From: Sinonovacula constricta
Taxonomy: Eukaryota; Mollusca; Bivalvia; Cardiida; Solecurtidae
DNA length: 64,000 nt
Assembly (NCBI GenBank): GCA_007844125.1
Contig: CM017572.1
Coordinates: forward strand, 34,705,218 to 34,769,217
Direction of reading: 5' to 3'
The translations under genes were made by a program, and so were the position numbers. The notes under the pieces are model-generated. The model searched no databases, was not told the origin of the DNA, and saw only the letters and a program-made list of their open reading frames with translations. This document shows positions 38,647 through 49,939 of this stretch, piece by piece (position 1 is the first letter of the stretch; each line of letters begins with the position of its first letter).

Positions 38647-38822
38647 TATCATCATTACCATTATCACCATCACCATCACCATCATCACCAACATTATCAT
38701 TATCATTATCATTATCATCATCACCATCACCATCATCATCATCATAATCATTATCATTATCATCGTCATTATTGTTATCATCATCATCATTATCATCATC
38801 ATCATTATCATCATCATCATGA
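38406..38822. repeat. compound (ATA)n-(AGC)n-(ATC)n microsatellite, ~415 bp
   Basis: Starts as ataataata with gat interruptions, passes through catcagcagcagcagcagcag near 38500-38525, then runs as imperfect tcatcatca with tatcattatc variants. The order (short AGC block inside ATC) resembles the array at 35.2 kb. Confidence 0.95.
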
Positions 38823-38989
38823 GAGCTGTCAGGATTTGCACTATTTGCTAAACATTGATTTTTTTATCACACACATGCTGTTTAAATGATTAATACCAGA
38901 TACAACAACAGATTCTTGTTATGTGCCAAGGACAAAAGAACCCAATAAAACAAGAAGTATTTTCTCAAACACTTTTCTTTCTCTATGAG

Positions 38990-39136
38990 GTGGTTACCCG
39001 GACAACCCAGGACCCTATCCAACCCAGTCAGGAGAGCTGTCTCTGAAAGACTGTGTCACTGTGGACAAGATCAGCATAGCTCTCTGTTTTGCTTTCAGGA
39101 CATTTAACTCTGCACCCCGCCCCAAATTCAGTGCAG
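38990..39136 (+). other. possible exon, 48 codons, unrecognised
   Basis: Bounded by an acceptor with a strong pyrimidine tract (acttttctttctctatgag) and the donor gtgcag|gtaggt. It is open throughout in the frame that leaves two leading and one trailing base. The peptide includes PDNPGPYPTQSGELSLKDCV and RTFNSAPRPKFSAG. It is less AT-rich than its surroundings. I do not recognise the family and found no adjoining exon in matching phase, so it could be chance. Confidence 0.25.
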
Positions 39137-39925
39137 GTAGGTCACATGATATATTAAAGCCATTGTATTTCCAGTAAAACAATACAATCATCATAAGACA
39201 ATTAAAAAATCAAGAGGTGATGGACAAACAATTAAAATTAAATTATCATGGAGAAGACTGACCTGTTAACAACTGACCCCTTACTATACTTTAATCTTAA
39301 TAAACTGATATGTGCAGGTTGAAATCCATCAGAGTAAAAAAAAAGTACGGTTGATGTGTACACGAGCATTGTAGTGATATGAATAACACAGCAACATAAA
39401 ACAAGCATGAAACAAGTCTTAGTGGCATCATCCAATGGGTTTCTAATAATTATGTTTAAACTAAACATTTATTTTCACTGGTAAATATATTTACAGCATC
39501 TACATATAGGTACAAATAGTTCAACTTATTTAAATCATTGATGCAATGAAAATAGCTCATGGCAATCATTAATGTAAATAATAAACTGTGTAAATGTACA
39601 AGCCATAGATACAAAGGAATATATAACATTTTAGCCGAGATCAAATTGTATGATCACACTTTCGATGTAAAAATCGCATGTAAAACTTTCAATCGACCCA
39701 ACTTTTACCACTGATCCGAAGCCTAAAGAGCTGAATATTTATCTTAAGGGCCAAAACAACTAAGCGCATGACCACTTGTGACCAGGTGTCCTAGATTGTA
39801 AATTGAAAACGCAACGGAGGGCTTCATTTGGCTGATTATGGAGTGCAAATCATATCGTGGGTATCTTGTTCCAGTCATGGTGGTCGCAAGTGAGGTCAGT
39901 GTTTAAATAAAAAATACACAATATG

Positions 39926-40240
39926 TTACCGGACCTGGTAGAGCGTCGGCTCCAGGTACGGGAGGCACTGGGTTCGATGCCGGACCGCGACATACCAATG
40001 ACGTTAAAATAGTATTGGTATAGCTCTCTTGCTAACGCTCAAGCAATTATAAGAGTAGCTTCCCGACTGGTTGGTAGGGTGTCGGGATAATGTGACTAGG
40101 TGTGGTATCATGCCAGGTGCTCACGGCATGCTATACACAGTGAAGGCATCACTACCTGCTTTAGGTGGACACCGTTTCCAGATAACTGAAAATACACTTG
40201 GCGGGACGATAAACGTAACAAACAAGCACAGTACGTTCTC
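39926..40240 (+). mobile_element. SINE family B copy (tRNA-derived)
   Basis: The head is ggtagagcgtcggctcc with B-box-like gggttcgatgcc. The body is tagctctcttgctaacgc, gggataatgtgactaggtgt and catgccaggtgctcacggca, ending with gataactgaaaatac and a short aac-rich tail. The 99-codon frame across it is an artefact. Confidence 0.82.
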
Positions 40241-41173
40241 TTGTCATCATACCAAATTAGTGGAGTGCCTGTTCTTATTGTCAGGCTTCTCGTTCAAATG
40301 CGTAAATTTAATCACACAGGCCTACAACCATCGGGATGAAATTAATACGCATATGGACTCGAAACTATGATATATTGGTCGTTAGATCATGCAAACTTTC
40401 CTCTTTTCTATTTCCTAATTCATTGTCCTGTGCCTTTTCAAATGTTGGTAAGTATATGTTGGAATGCTCGTTAGACTGTTTCATATTTCCTTATTCATAA
40501 TTTATAAATTGTTTCAGTCTGTTAAAGTGGCCCAGACCTGTATCTAAAGCTCTGAATCATGTGATCATGTTGATGGTAACCGACAGTTATTACTATATCT
40601 CAAATATGTAAGACATTTTTTGTCTATATCTAAAATATATAACAATATCTGACTCTGTAGTCTGTACTTTAGTCTAAGCTTTGACGACTTTCAACAGTAT
40701 CTCAATGTTGGAGCAGTAAAGCTCGTAAACCAACACTAAACATGTCCACATCTTTTCATATCTATAAATAAGAACTATTGTAATTTCTGCTACATATAGA
40801 CGTCAATGTCACAGAGGATGCCGTCTATGTGCTAGAACATAAATGGTCACGTTAGTTTAAAAATAGCTAACTGTGCAGCGTGACTCAGATATGAAATATA
40901 TGTTTGTAATTACGATTGTGGCATTATGGTTCACTTTGCAGACAATAGATGTATGCCATCAATAAACAACATTTTAATAGTTCTGTTCAGGTGACAATAA
41001 TTTATTAAGTTGTTTAATGAAAATTTTTTGGTCCAAACAGTCGGATACCACCTTTAAATACTGTGTCACATCTTGGAGAGCATTGTATTGTTGAATACTG
41101 ACATTCAACTATTAAAGACGTCCAGATTGTTCATCTAATCATAAATAAATTTCTTAATGAGGATTTTTATTTA
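40241..41173. other. unique AT-rich sequence
   Basis: Nothing recognised between the SINE B copy and the next SINE A copy. Confidence 0.35.
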
Positions 41174-41345
41174 AGGGGCGTTGTGGTAGAGTCACCGTTC
41201 GGAGTGAAGGACTTAATGTAGAAAGGTCTTCCAGCTGACCTGCGGTGCGCCGGTAGTTCTATCCAGACATTTATCCAGAAAATAGCTGGGTATCGCCATA
41301 GTGATCATAATTGGTCGATGCGATGTGTTTGAAACAAAAGAAAAC
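41174..41345 (+). mobile_element. SINE family A copy 2, internally deleted
   Basis: Starts aggggcgttgtggtagagtc, lacks the B-box region, then resumes at gaaggacttaatgtag. It continues through cagctgacctgcggtgcg to the tail agtgatcataattggtcgat. Confidence 0.7.
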
Positions 41346-41486
41346 AAAACATTTGTATTAATAAAATTGCGTTGTTCTTTAATTAAATGTTAATAAAATA
41401 GCTAAAATGAGGACCATTATAAGGTATATTTCATACCATAACTTAATTAGTCTTAAATTATAATTCTTGGAAAAATTCACATTCAG

Positions 41487-41708
41487 GAAATCCTTAGCAA
41501 CTATGAGTTACTCATAGCTGAGTATCCGGGAGCTAAACACTTCGCTTCATCATTTGAGAAGTTTGTTGAAGCAGTTCAGGCAATCAAATCACAGCTTCCG
41601 GTGGTTACGGAGGAGATTGGAGAAACATGGATATCAGGGATAGCGTCTGATTAGAGGAAAATGGCAGAATACAGGATTGCAACAAAATCACTGATTGTAC
41701 TACAATTG
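41487..41708 (+). pseudogene. exon resembling DUF5054 proteins, with an in-frame TAG
   Basis: The segment is bounded by the acceptor aaattcacattcag and the donor ttg|gtaggt. It reads 74 codons in phase 0 at both ends: it begins EILSNYELLIAEYPGAKHF and continues LPVVTEEIGETWISGIASD, then TAG (41652-41654), then RKMAEYRIATKSLIVLQL. The motif E-I-G-D/E-T-W-I-x-G-I-A-S-D-P matches what I remember of DUF5054 proteins (glycosidase-like N-terminal domain), in which Pro follows S-D. Here TAG replaces that residue. Flanking exons of such a gene were not found. This is probably a relic exon of a decayed gene copy. The family call is from memory and needs a profile search. Confidence 0.5.
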
Positions 41709-41989
41709 GTAGGTACATTGAGAAGCACTGTTAAAGTCTTACACAAACTGCGGTCCTACCTTCACCTTTGTTTATTGAGTGACATTCTATGCACGATTTG
41801 CGATACATCCTACATTTAAAATCATCCTGACCACTATCACAACCATGAACACTTTTCGAGCTATGGCTTGTTAAGACGCTGTTGTTTACTTTTCTGTGAG
41901 GCCCTAGCAGAATCTGTAACTCTACTTGTTATATTTATTTTTGGATTTATTTTAATTTTTCATCACTAATTGTCCTAAGATCGTTTCAC

Positions 41990-42215
41990 AATGGTTCTTG
42001 ATGCATGTGATGTCCATGCTCCTTGATGCACATGATGTTATTAACCCTTGATGCTTTTGATAGCAGTGTTCCTTGATGCCCGTGATGTCCTTGTTTGTTG
42101 ATGCCCGTGATGTACTTGTTCCTTAATTCCCATGATGTGCTTATTCCTTGATGCCCGTGATGCCATTGTTCCCTGATACCAGTGCTAGCATTGTTCCTTG
42201 ATGCTCGTGTATACA
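41990..42215. repeat. short ~24-27-bp tandem repeat, about 9 copies
   Basis: ttgatgc recurs every 24-27 bp in the form ttccttgatgcccgtgatgt, with variable spacers. The 76-aa minus frame over it is the repeat read through (HHGHQG-type peptide), not a gene. Confidence 0.8.
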
Positions 42216-42474
42216 AATGTTGTACACTTAATTATTTTTAGAAATACATTAATTCCATATTATATTAATTAGTTGTAACAAGCACTATGTTTGGTAATCA
42301 TTTACTTTTTTAACTTTTAACATGCAATGAAACTCTGAAAAGCATGTTTGCAAACATTAAAATTTGTTTTGTTTTAATAAAATGCTTCGTACGTTTTGTT
42401 TAAACAAATTTTATTACAAGTAATGATTCTCCTGATATACAAGCTTACAAAATTGAGTTGATGTCATGTTCTTT

Positions 42475-42885
42475 TCTTGGAATTGAAATTATATATATAT
42501 GCAAACGATTTATTAATCAAATTCTACAGATTTACAATTCATAAACTTACAAATCATGCCACGTGCTTTTTGATTTTCTCAGGCTCGCATGATAATATTT
42601 TACTATATCAACATTAACCTGGTATTCTCTTTTTGTATAACTAACTATCTATCACTATTACAAGCAATTACAGTGGTTACTTGGAATTGAAATTATAAAA
42701 AATTATATATATATATGCAAACGCTTTATTAATCAAAATGTACATATTCAAAAACTTACAAATCATGCCTCGTGCTTTCTGATTTTCTCAGGCTCGCATG
42801 ATAACATTTATCTATATCAACATTACCCTGGTATTATCTATTTGTATAACTAACTATCTAACACTATAGACAGCAAATACAGTTG
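42475..42885. repeat. ~200-bp tandem duplication
   Basis: Two adjacent copies (about 42475-42680 and 42681-42885) share ttggaattgaaattat, tatatatatgcaaacg, cttacaaatcatgcc-cgtgc, ttctcaggctcgcatgataa and tataactaactatcta. The second is separated from a SINE A copy by a few bases. Confidence 0.85.
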
Positions 42886-43100
42886 GCCAACTGTAACATA
42901 GTGGTAACTCCTTGTAACTCCTCTGACTGCTAAGTCTCTCACCGCATGGGTTCGAGTCCTATTCCGAAACCTCCAGCTGACCTTCAGTGTTCTGGTGGTA
43001 CTACACAGACATTTGGGGGCCTTTCTCCACCAAAATAGCTAGACATCACTATAATGATCATAATTTGTTGCTACGATGTATTTCTGATCCAAAAACAAAA
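42886..43100 (+). mobile_element. SINE family A copy 3
   Basis: Diverged head (gtaacatagtggtaactcc) with B-box-like gggttcgagtcct. The body is cagctgaccttcagtgttc and the tail is cactataatgatcataattt, followed by an A-rich run. Confidence 0.75.
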
Positions 43101-43197
43101 CATAGTGATTTACTAAATATAACCATTACACAAAACCGAGAATAAATGACAGACCTACTTGTTCTCTATTCATAGAAAAAAAAATGTCTCTTTCCAG

Positions 43198-43304
43198 ACT
43201 ATGGGCAGGTGAATCAGAGCGCCACCTACACAAACACGGATGGTACAGAAATTGCCTTTAGTCCAGATGAGGCTATACTGCATGTATATGACCCATACAA
43301 TAAA
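43198..43304 (+). CDS. candidate exon, unrecognised protein (part 1)
   Basis: Acceptor atgtctctttccag before 43198; donor aaa|gtaagt after 43304. It has 107 nt (two leading bases plus 35 codons), encoding YGQVNQSATYTNTDGTEIAF and then SPDEAILHVYDPYNK. It exits in phase 0, which matches the next candidate exon 59 bp downstream. The peptide is complex and protein-like, but I do not recognise its family. The full gene is not visible, so the exon may belong to a gene whose other exons I missed, or to a relic. Confidence 0.42.
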
Positions 43305-43363
43305 GTAAGTACCAGAACAATTAATAAGCTAGCTGTGTATTTGCAATATTTTATTTTTATTAG

Positions 43364-43489
43364 CTGGCATTTATAGGAATTCATGCCTGTTGTGTGAAGT
43401 ATTGTGTACCAAACGAAACCGAGTATGCCGTTGTTAGCAGTGTAGCTTGTAGATATAGATGCAGAAAACAAGGAAAACATATGCATCAG
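43364..43489 (+). CDS. candidate exon, unrecognised cysteine-rich protein (part 2)
   Basis: The acceptor has an excellent pyrimidine tract (attttatttttattag). The donor is catcag|gtaagt. Length is 126 nt, 42 codons, phase 0 at both ends, so it joins the preceding candidate exon without a frame break. The peptide has six cysteines or so: IHACCVKYCVPNETEYAVV followed by SSVACRYRCRKQGKHMHQ. This pattern suggests a disulfide-bonded extracellular segment, but the family is not recognised. The intron between the two exons would be only 59 bp. Confidence 0.42.
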
Positions 43490-44039
43490 GTAAGTTTACT
43501 TGCAAAATTGCAGCAGATATGTATTCGTTTAATTACATATGACAATATAATGCGGAAGAAAAAAGTCTCTTTAATGTTACAAGTGAAAACGGGGCAGCTC
43601 GTCACTTTGTGGGTGCGATTTACGGGCGAGGCAAAACCTTTTCTGTGGGCAGGTATGCCAGCTGGACTCTGTTGTGCCATTGGTGCTATGTCTTCCTCAC
43701 CACTCGTTAGGCATTGCTATAGTGACCGTCATTTTGTGTGATATATATAACAATTGTTCGCAACCAGTCTGATTGCTAATAACGTATGTCAGTTACCCCT
43801 TACTCATCGTACCTTTGTAGTTATGTGGGTAAAGCAAAGAATTGTTCTATAAATAGCCCATGTGCATACAACAATAAAGAAGTCAGTTCAACAGGGGATC
43901 AGTATTATTATGTTTAAAGTGAGTGTGAATAAACACAGCAACGTGAATCTTCTGTGGTATGCATACTTAAAGCCAGACTGTATTTTTTCTAGTAGTTCAT
44001 CGTGTCAGTTTAATCAACTGTTCCTTTCTGACATTATGG

Positions 44040-44645
44040 ACAGCTTTTTTAAAACTAAGCATCATTTAGCAGACTGTTTGACCTGTTTGTGAATTTAGTA
44101 GAATATTACCTTCATGTATTTCAGCAAAACTGGACGTTCTAAAGCAGGCTAAACAAAACTGGGCATCATGTAGCAGACAGTTGGGCCAGCTGGTGAATTT
44201 AGTAGAATATTACCACCAAACTTTCAGCAAAACTGGGCATCATGTAGCAGACAGTTGGGCCAGTTGGTGACTTTAGTAGAATATGACAATCACACTTTCA
44301 GCAAAACTGGGCATCATGTACCAGACAGTTGGGCCAGTTTGTGAATTTAGTGGAATATTATCTTCATACTTTCAGCAAAACTGGGCATCATGAAGCAGAC
44401 GTTTGGGCCAGTTGGTGAATTTATTAAAGCATGACCTTCATACCTTTAAAAAACTGGGCGATTTATAGCAGACTATTGGGCCAGGTGATGAATTAGATAA
44501 GTAGATAATAACGTTAATACTTTCCTCAAAACTGGGCATCCTGTAGCAGACTGCTGGACCAGTTGGTGAATTTAGTAGAATATGACGTTCATACTTTTCA
44601 GCCAAACTAGGCATCCTGTAGCAGACTGTTGGGTCAGTTTGTGTA
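44040..44645. repeat. ~74-bp tandem repeat, about 8 copies
   Basis: Each unit contains tttcagcaaaactgggcatc, atgtagcagacagttgggcc, agttggtgaatttagtagaa and tattacc. The landmark actgggcatc recurs about every 73-75 bp, with some diverged copies at both ends. Minus frames over it (CYRMPS peptides) are the repeat, not genes. Confidence 0.88.
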
Positions 44646-45489
44646 TTACTCATAAAATGAAAATGACTTTAACTACACTGAAACAATGTGGGGAGAAGTG
44701 CATTTCTCCAAGTCCAACTTAACGCGCACTGCTAACCCAAAGTCTAAGTTCTGGCCAACACTATTAGCTTATCTTTACAAGCATTTAGGTATCAACCTCG
44801 TCTTTAAATAGAGTTTTGTGTTGTAACAACGTAGTCTGCGTTGATAACCTGGCATTGATGGCAGTATGTTTTGTGACGTTACCTGAAATAAAGGATCACA
44901 GCACCTATCAACATGGCCTGATTACCCAACCGGAGCATATATCCATGAAGATTCTTGATAATTATTTAAACTTTGCCATTTTGTAAAATTTTGAATTTTG
45001 AAGCGGGGATTCGTGTCTCAGTCAGGACGGGAACTTACATGTGGTGGGGGGAGGTCCAACTAACATATGGTGAGCTGGTGAATCTAATTTGATATGTCTG
45101 GCTCTACCAATAATAAGCGGGATGTCGTCGAAAAAAAATGCATTTTGTTTGTTTATTAATTATTGTATAAGTAAATATGCCATGTAACGTATGTGCTGTC
45201 ATTAAAGAAGAGATAAATACCACTTAGATTTGCTTGAAGATAACAATGCAAAGTCATCAATTATTTATTAATTAGCATACTTTTGATCTGATCATTACAT
45301 AAATGTGACCTTTGTAATAATCCACATTTTGTTTCATATATATCCTAAGTAAAATTTAAACAATTGTTGCAATTTGAAAATGTATTAAAAACAAAATTTG
45401 TAAAAACCAACAACACTTAATAACAAGTTTGTAAACAAATTTACTTTGTTGCATGTTTAATGTTTCATAAAACTATTATTATATTTCGT
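44646..45489. other. unique AT-rich sequence
   Basis: No exon, RNA gene or repeat recognised. Confidence 0.35.
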
Positions 45490-45496
45490 ACAAATT

Positions 45497-45527
<31 letters not shown>

Positions 45528-45649
45528 GGATGATGATAATAGTAAATAAATAATAAACATAATAATAATAATAAATATAATAAACATAATAATAATAAAT
45601 ATAATAATAATAAACATAATAATAATAATAATAATAACAATAAAAATAA

Positions 45650-45738
<89 letters not shown>

Positions 45739-45745
45739 GTGATGA
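45497..45745. repeat. (ATG)n then (ATA)n microsatellite, ~250 bp
   Basis: A pure gat/atg run of about 13 triplets changes at 45538 into aataataaacataata-type and then perfect ataataata triplets. Minus frames give poly-Tyr and are artefacts. Confidence 0.95.
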
Positions 45746-46504
45746 TTATGATTGTTATTATTCAAAGTTTCCATAAAATAATTAACTTTGCACATTTTGC
45801 TCCCCATGTCATCGATGATTTCCGTAAATCTTAATAATTGTAAAGTCATAATCATGATAAAAGTCAGCCATCTGTTTTTACTTATGTCGCTTATGTAAAA
45901 GGTAAAAGTTGCAATAAGTAAACAAAGCTATAAATAGAAGTGACTTTTATTGTCTTTAAGGTAGCTGTTCAGGTACATTATCAGATCAAATCACAGTTTA
46001 TGACTTTAGTTTCAGCCTTGTCATCATGGATTCGTCCTTCTTAAACAAACGTGTTTTATATTCAGCTAACTGCAATCGTAACTCCTCGGGTAATTCCGTC
46101 GGAGGGCAAAAATCCGTAGGATGTTTGAATCGTGAATTGTCCGATTCATTGCGATTGCAGCTGTTTTACATTGTTGTACAATTGCAAAAAAAACTTTACT
46201 CTTATATGAAATACTTAAATGAAACTTGTTTAATGTATTCTAATTATACCTATTGCATAAATAATACACTTTAAAATGAAACGAAATGAAAATGTCAAAT
46301 GTGTCAATAATATACTGTTTGACTCCATTTAAAAAACAACAACTGAACTTTACGATGCTATCTATAACTTATTTGAGTAAACGTATATTTTCCTACAAGA
46401 TACATACTTTTTATAAAACAATCACGGTAAACGAATCGTAAAAATCTTTTTAAAATACAATACATTTACTACATTACAGGAAAAACAATTTACTTTCATT
46501 TTGT

Positions 46505-46574
46505 TGTAATAATTTACATAAAATAAATAACAATAAATAATAAATAAATAAAGAAAGAAATAATAAATAAAAAA

Positions 46575-46605
<31 letters not shown>

Positions 46606-46611
46606 ACATGT
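46505..46611. repeat. (ATAA)n microsatellite
   Basis: Imperfect aataaataa tetranucleotides become a perfect aataaataaataaataaata run at the right. Confidence 0.92.
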
Positions 46612-46859
46612 CTTATCAAACAAAGTCATTCACCTTACCGTCAGATATGTGATATTTTAAAATGAAGTTAGGAAATGATGAACGTCCACAAGTGTTCAAT
46701 CTGTCGTACATTCTCGGGGAACTTTACAGCCTCGTTCTGATACATCTATTTGTGCGTTCAACTCATCTACTTCCGGTTGTTTGAAGTTGGCAAGATTTAT
46801 CGCAAAAAAGTCTCTTTTTATTTAATATTCTGTTTTCACCCTGACACAGCTGCATTTGC

Positions 46860-47125
46860 TTCAGACAGAAAACGTACGTCGAACTCTCTACACAGCCCCA
46901 CCCACTTTCATAAAATGTGGTCACAAATGTTTCGTAATTGACAGCGGAGTTCTCGTGTGCCAGGAATCCTTCGTGACAACGCGAGATTTGGTTTCACGAG
47001 TTCCATACGGGTAAGTTTTCCACCTGTGACGTATTACGAAGGAATGGAAGCAGGCGGTGACAGAGCAGGTCTGTAAGAGATTTGCTTCTGTAACGGAAGA
47101 CATGTCTCGGTGTCGGTTGTAATTA
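46860..47125. other. CpG-containing patch, unexplained
   Basis: This stretch is richer in G+C and CpG than its surroundings (for example gtgacaacgcgagatttgg). It includes a plus-strand donor-like tacggg|taagtt near 47011. It could be a 5' exon or promoter of a gene lying to the right, but no following exon was found. Confidence 0.2.
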
Positions 47126-47469
47126 ATTCCAGGGTTGATGTAGCAATGAGCTCCGAGGAGTCAGAATTCATTGTTTGATACCCACATTTCAAGTCCCTTT
47201 TCTTTATTTCTAAGTTGTGAGATTACGTAATCGCAACTTTGACGGCTCAGTATGTACTAAGTTATTGTCATAACTTCACTGTAAATATGTATTTAATATA
47301 TCTAATCGTATAAATTTATTACTGTATAAGAAATAAGAATTGTAACTGATCAATTAAAACAAAAATTATATGGGTCCTTATATAAATTGTTGTGGACATG
47401 AGTTTAAATTAATTTAAATTTAATTGGTTGATAAAAGCAAATAAATATTCCAGTTGCCCTTAGCTTTTG

Positions 47470-47640
47470 ACTTGTCCATTATTTGCAATAAGAATATATG
47501 ACAAAGTCCTATGAGTATTGCAACATATACCAAACTCCGAAAAGGCACAAAACAAAGGTATTTCACATGCAAGTCAAGCGAAAAGTAAGAACAAATTTGT
47601 GATGAGTCATTTAAGGAAAAGAGCAAGTCCCTACTGTACA
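47470..47640 (+). repeat. dispersed repeat R1, copy 3 (partial)
   Basis: Nearly identical to the first half of the 26745 copy: agaatatatgacaaagtcct, gcaacatataccaaactcc and aagtaagaacaaatttgtga. It is truncated after the gatgagtcat region. Confidence 0.78.
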
Positions 47641-47864
47641 AAACGTTCCGCCATGTTTACTTACATAAAACCCAAAACATCTTAAAATTAAAACATTAAT
47701 ACAAAATTATAACTAGTCATACCACAATATAAGTCTACAAAAGTGTTATTTCAATACTTTGCTCCCACGATTACAAATACGATAAAAATTGTTCTGGCAG
47801 CTAATGATGCCATCTCTCATAGGCTATATTGTCCTTTTGATTAAACTGGTCTAGTTTTATGTTA

Positions 47865-48440
47865 ACCTTAATACCAAGAACGCGCCGTTTTACATAAATC
47901 ATTGGTTACCTACAACCAACGTTTTTATTTATTAATACAATAAGGTAAATGACGTTATTCCATTTTTAACAAACGAGACACTGTCACCCACATTTCATTC
48001 AATAACGATCATAAATACTGGATATAATTCTGATTTGGTCAGCGGAACTTAATTTATTGGGATTCATAAAGAGACGTACGGTCGCCGAGTGTGTCGTTTT
48101 CTTGGAGAATACTGAAAACGGGTCGTGTTTCTAATTTACGATACGTATGAGGGACGAGAGACCAGTTCCAATGGTCGTCTTCGTTCGACTGTCACCGCAA
48201 TTTTTTCACTTATGATGCCAATCTTGACTGACGAAGCTTATTAATCACGAAAGCAATCTACATATCCCTTCGTTGTAATTAAAATCACGAGCAATATTTA
48301 CGAAAGTTGTGTTTTATGTCATAAAAATATTTTATTTATATTTCCCCCCCACCCCTGAAAATCTCCTTATTAAAGAATGCTTGATATATATCTGCATGAT
48401 AGACCCAATGCTGATAGACAATTAAGGCGTGTACTGCTTT
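47865..48440 (+). repeat. dispersed repeat R2, copy 1
   Basis: Matches 49940-50420 in order and orientation. Landmarks are cgccgttt-acaaatcat, tctaatttacgatacgta, gttcgactgtcaccgc, gcttattaatcacgaa, gttgtaattaaaatcacgag, atattttatttatattt and atagacccg/a. The copies are diverged and no coding frame is conserved. Confidence 0.75.
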
Positions 48441-49572
48441 TTCTGGAATTTTCATCTTCTGAAAAAACAGAACCATCACCAACTTTTTGTTTTAATTGTA
48501 TTTACCACTACCAACATTTTGATCAACAGCAGCGTATTCACCAAACGGAAAAAAATGATTCACAAGTGAATATATTTGTTAAATTTTATTTAAATACGAA
48601 ATACACTCAAACAGAATCTTGTTACTTAAGATCACAGTATTTATTATAGTCAGTAATTCTGATTGGTCAAATTTAGATAATATTTTGAATACTGCCAATG
48701 AATATTTAATTGTATTCGTGTAACTAGTCTAATCGCGCTTCGAACAGAATAATAGTTGACGTGCCTAGATTCCCGCGGAGGAAAATGATCACTTTTTAGA
48801 CAATAAATGAAGACATTTTCAAATACTGAAATGATGCGCAGATTTCTCCATCTCAGCTTTTTGTAATAGGTTTTAAAAACAAGATACAACTTACTGTTAA
48901 AGTTGACTAAATGTGCGGGGTTTTGTTGTTATGAATGTTGTTGTTTTGATAAAAAAACAAGTCTTATTTGAACAGCAATGAATTGGGGATTTAAATACGG
49001 ACTCTTAACACTAAATTGTCCGATACAGTTGGTGTCCGACAGTCTCCCTATATCAAATACACGCAACAATATCCTACCACTTCTCTTGGGAATTTTGGGC
49101 ATAATTTCTGCATAAACTCATACTTTAGTCAAAGTAGAGATGATTTTGTGCATTACCTATATAATCAAACATTGCGAAAACATTTCAACTGGTACGATTT
49201 TTTTTTAGTGTTAGGAGAATCGAAAGCGTCATGTCGGTTTTAACTATATTAAATATACAATTTCTTTCACGAAGAGCATGTCCCCGGATCCCTGTTCTCC
49301 AAACCCAGGCACAATGGTAGCAAATATATACAAGTTTGCAAAACCAGATGCCTGGTCCATCATATCTGAATTCTAAGGGTAAATTATACGTTTTTATATA
49401 TAATAGATGGCATGTAGACGTTGAAATAAGATGTTTATAGATCAAAGTTATTTTAAACATGCTTTCTTCCACATATTTTACATTTTACGAAAATTCATGC
49501 CTCCTTCGAGGTAAATTCAACATTTGGCCCTGACACATACGCTAAACAGTTTCTTTGTTGCGTGTATCATCT

Positions 49573-49855
49573 CACCAACAGCATTTCAGTTATCTTGAAG
49601 CAGTTATAGTGCTGCCTTCACTGTGTATAGCATGCCGTGACCACCTGACATGATACCACACCCAGTCACATTATCCTGACACCGGGACAACCAATCGTGG
49701 AACATCCTTTATATTTGCTTGAACGTTAGCAAGGGAGCTATTTCCTTACCATGTTTAACGATCCCTGATATGCCGCTGCAAGAGATCGAACCTGAACCTC
49801 CAGTACCTGGAGCCGACGCTCTATCGGGTGCACTTCCGGGTGCCGCTAAAACTGT
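49573..49855 (-). mobile_element. SINE family B copy, minus orientation
   Basis: Reverse complement of family B: gtgctgccttcactgtgtat, catgataccacacccagtca, aacgttagcaagggagct and the tRNA-like head ggagccgacgctctatcggg. It lies just left of dispersed repeat R2 copy 2. Confidence 0.82.
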
Positions 49856-49939
49856 ATCTATGCCAATATAAGGCATACAGACCGCCATCTTACTCAGTAT
49901 TAATGTGCTCTTGAAGAAAGTGCTCTAGTTGCGTGTTAA

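Noticed and set aside
35490..38841. Poly-Ile/His/Met frames in the triplet microsatellites
   Set aside because: They arise from (ATC)n or (ATA)n repeats in every frame; no complexity or splice support.
43486..43741. Extension of the cysteine-rich frame beyond 43489
   Set aside because: A strong donor at 43490 ends the exon, and the sequence near 43620-43735 looks like a decayed SINE A tail.
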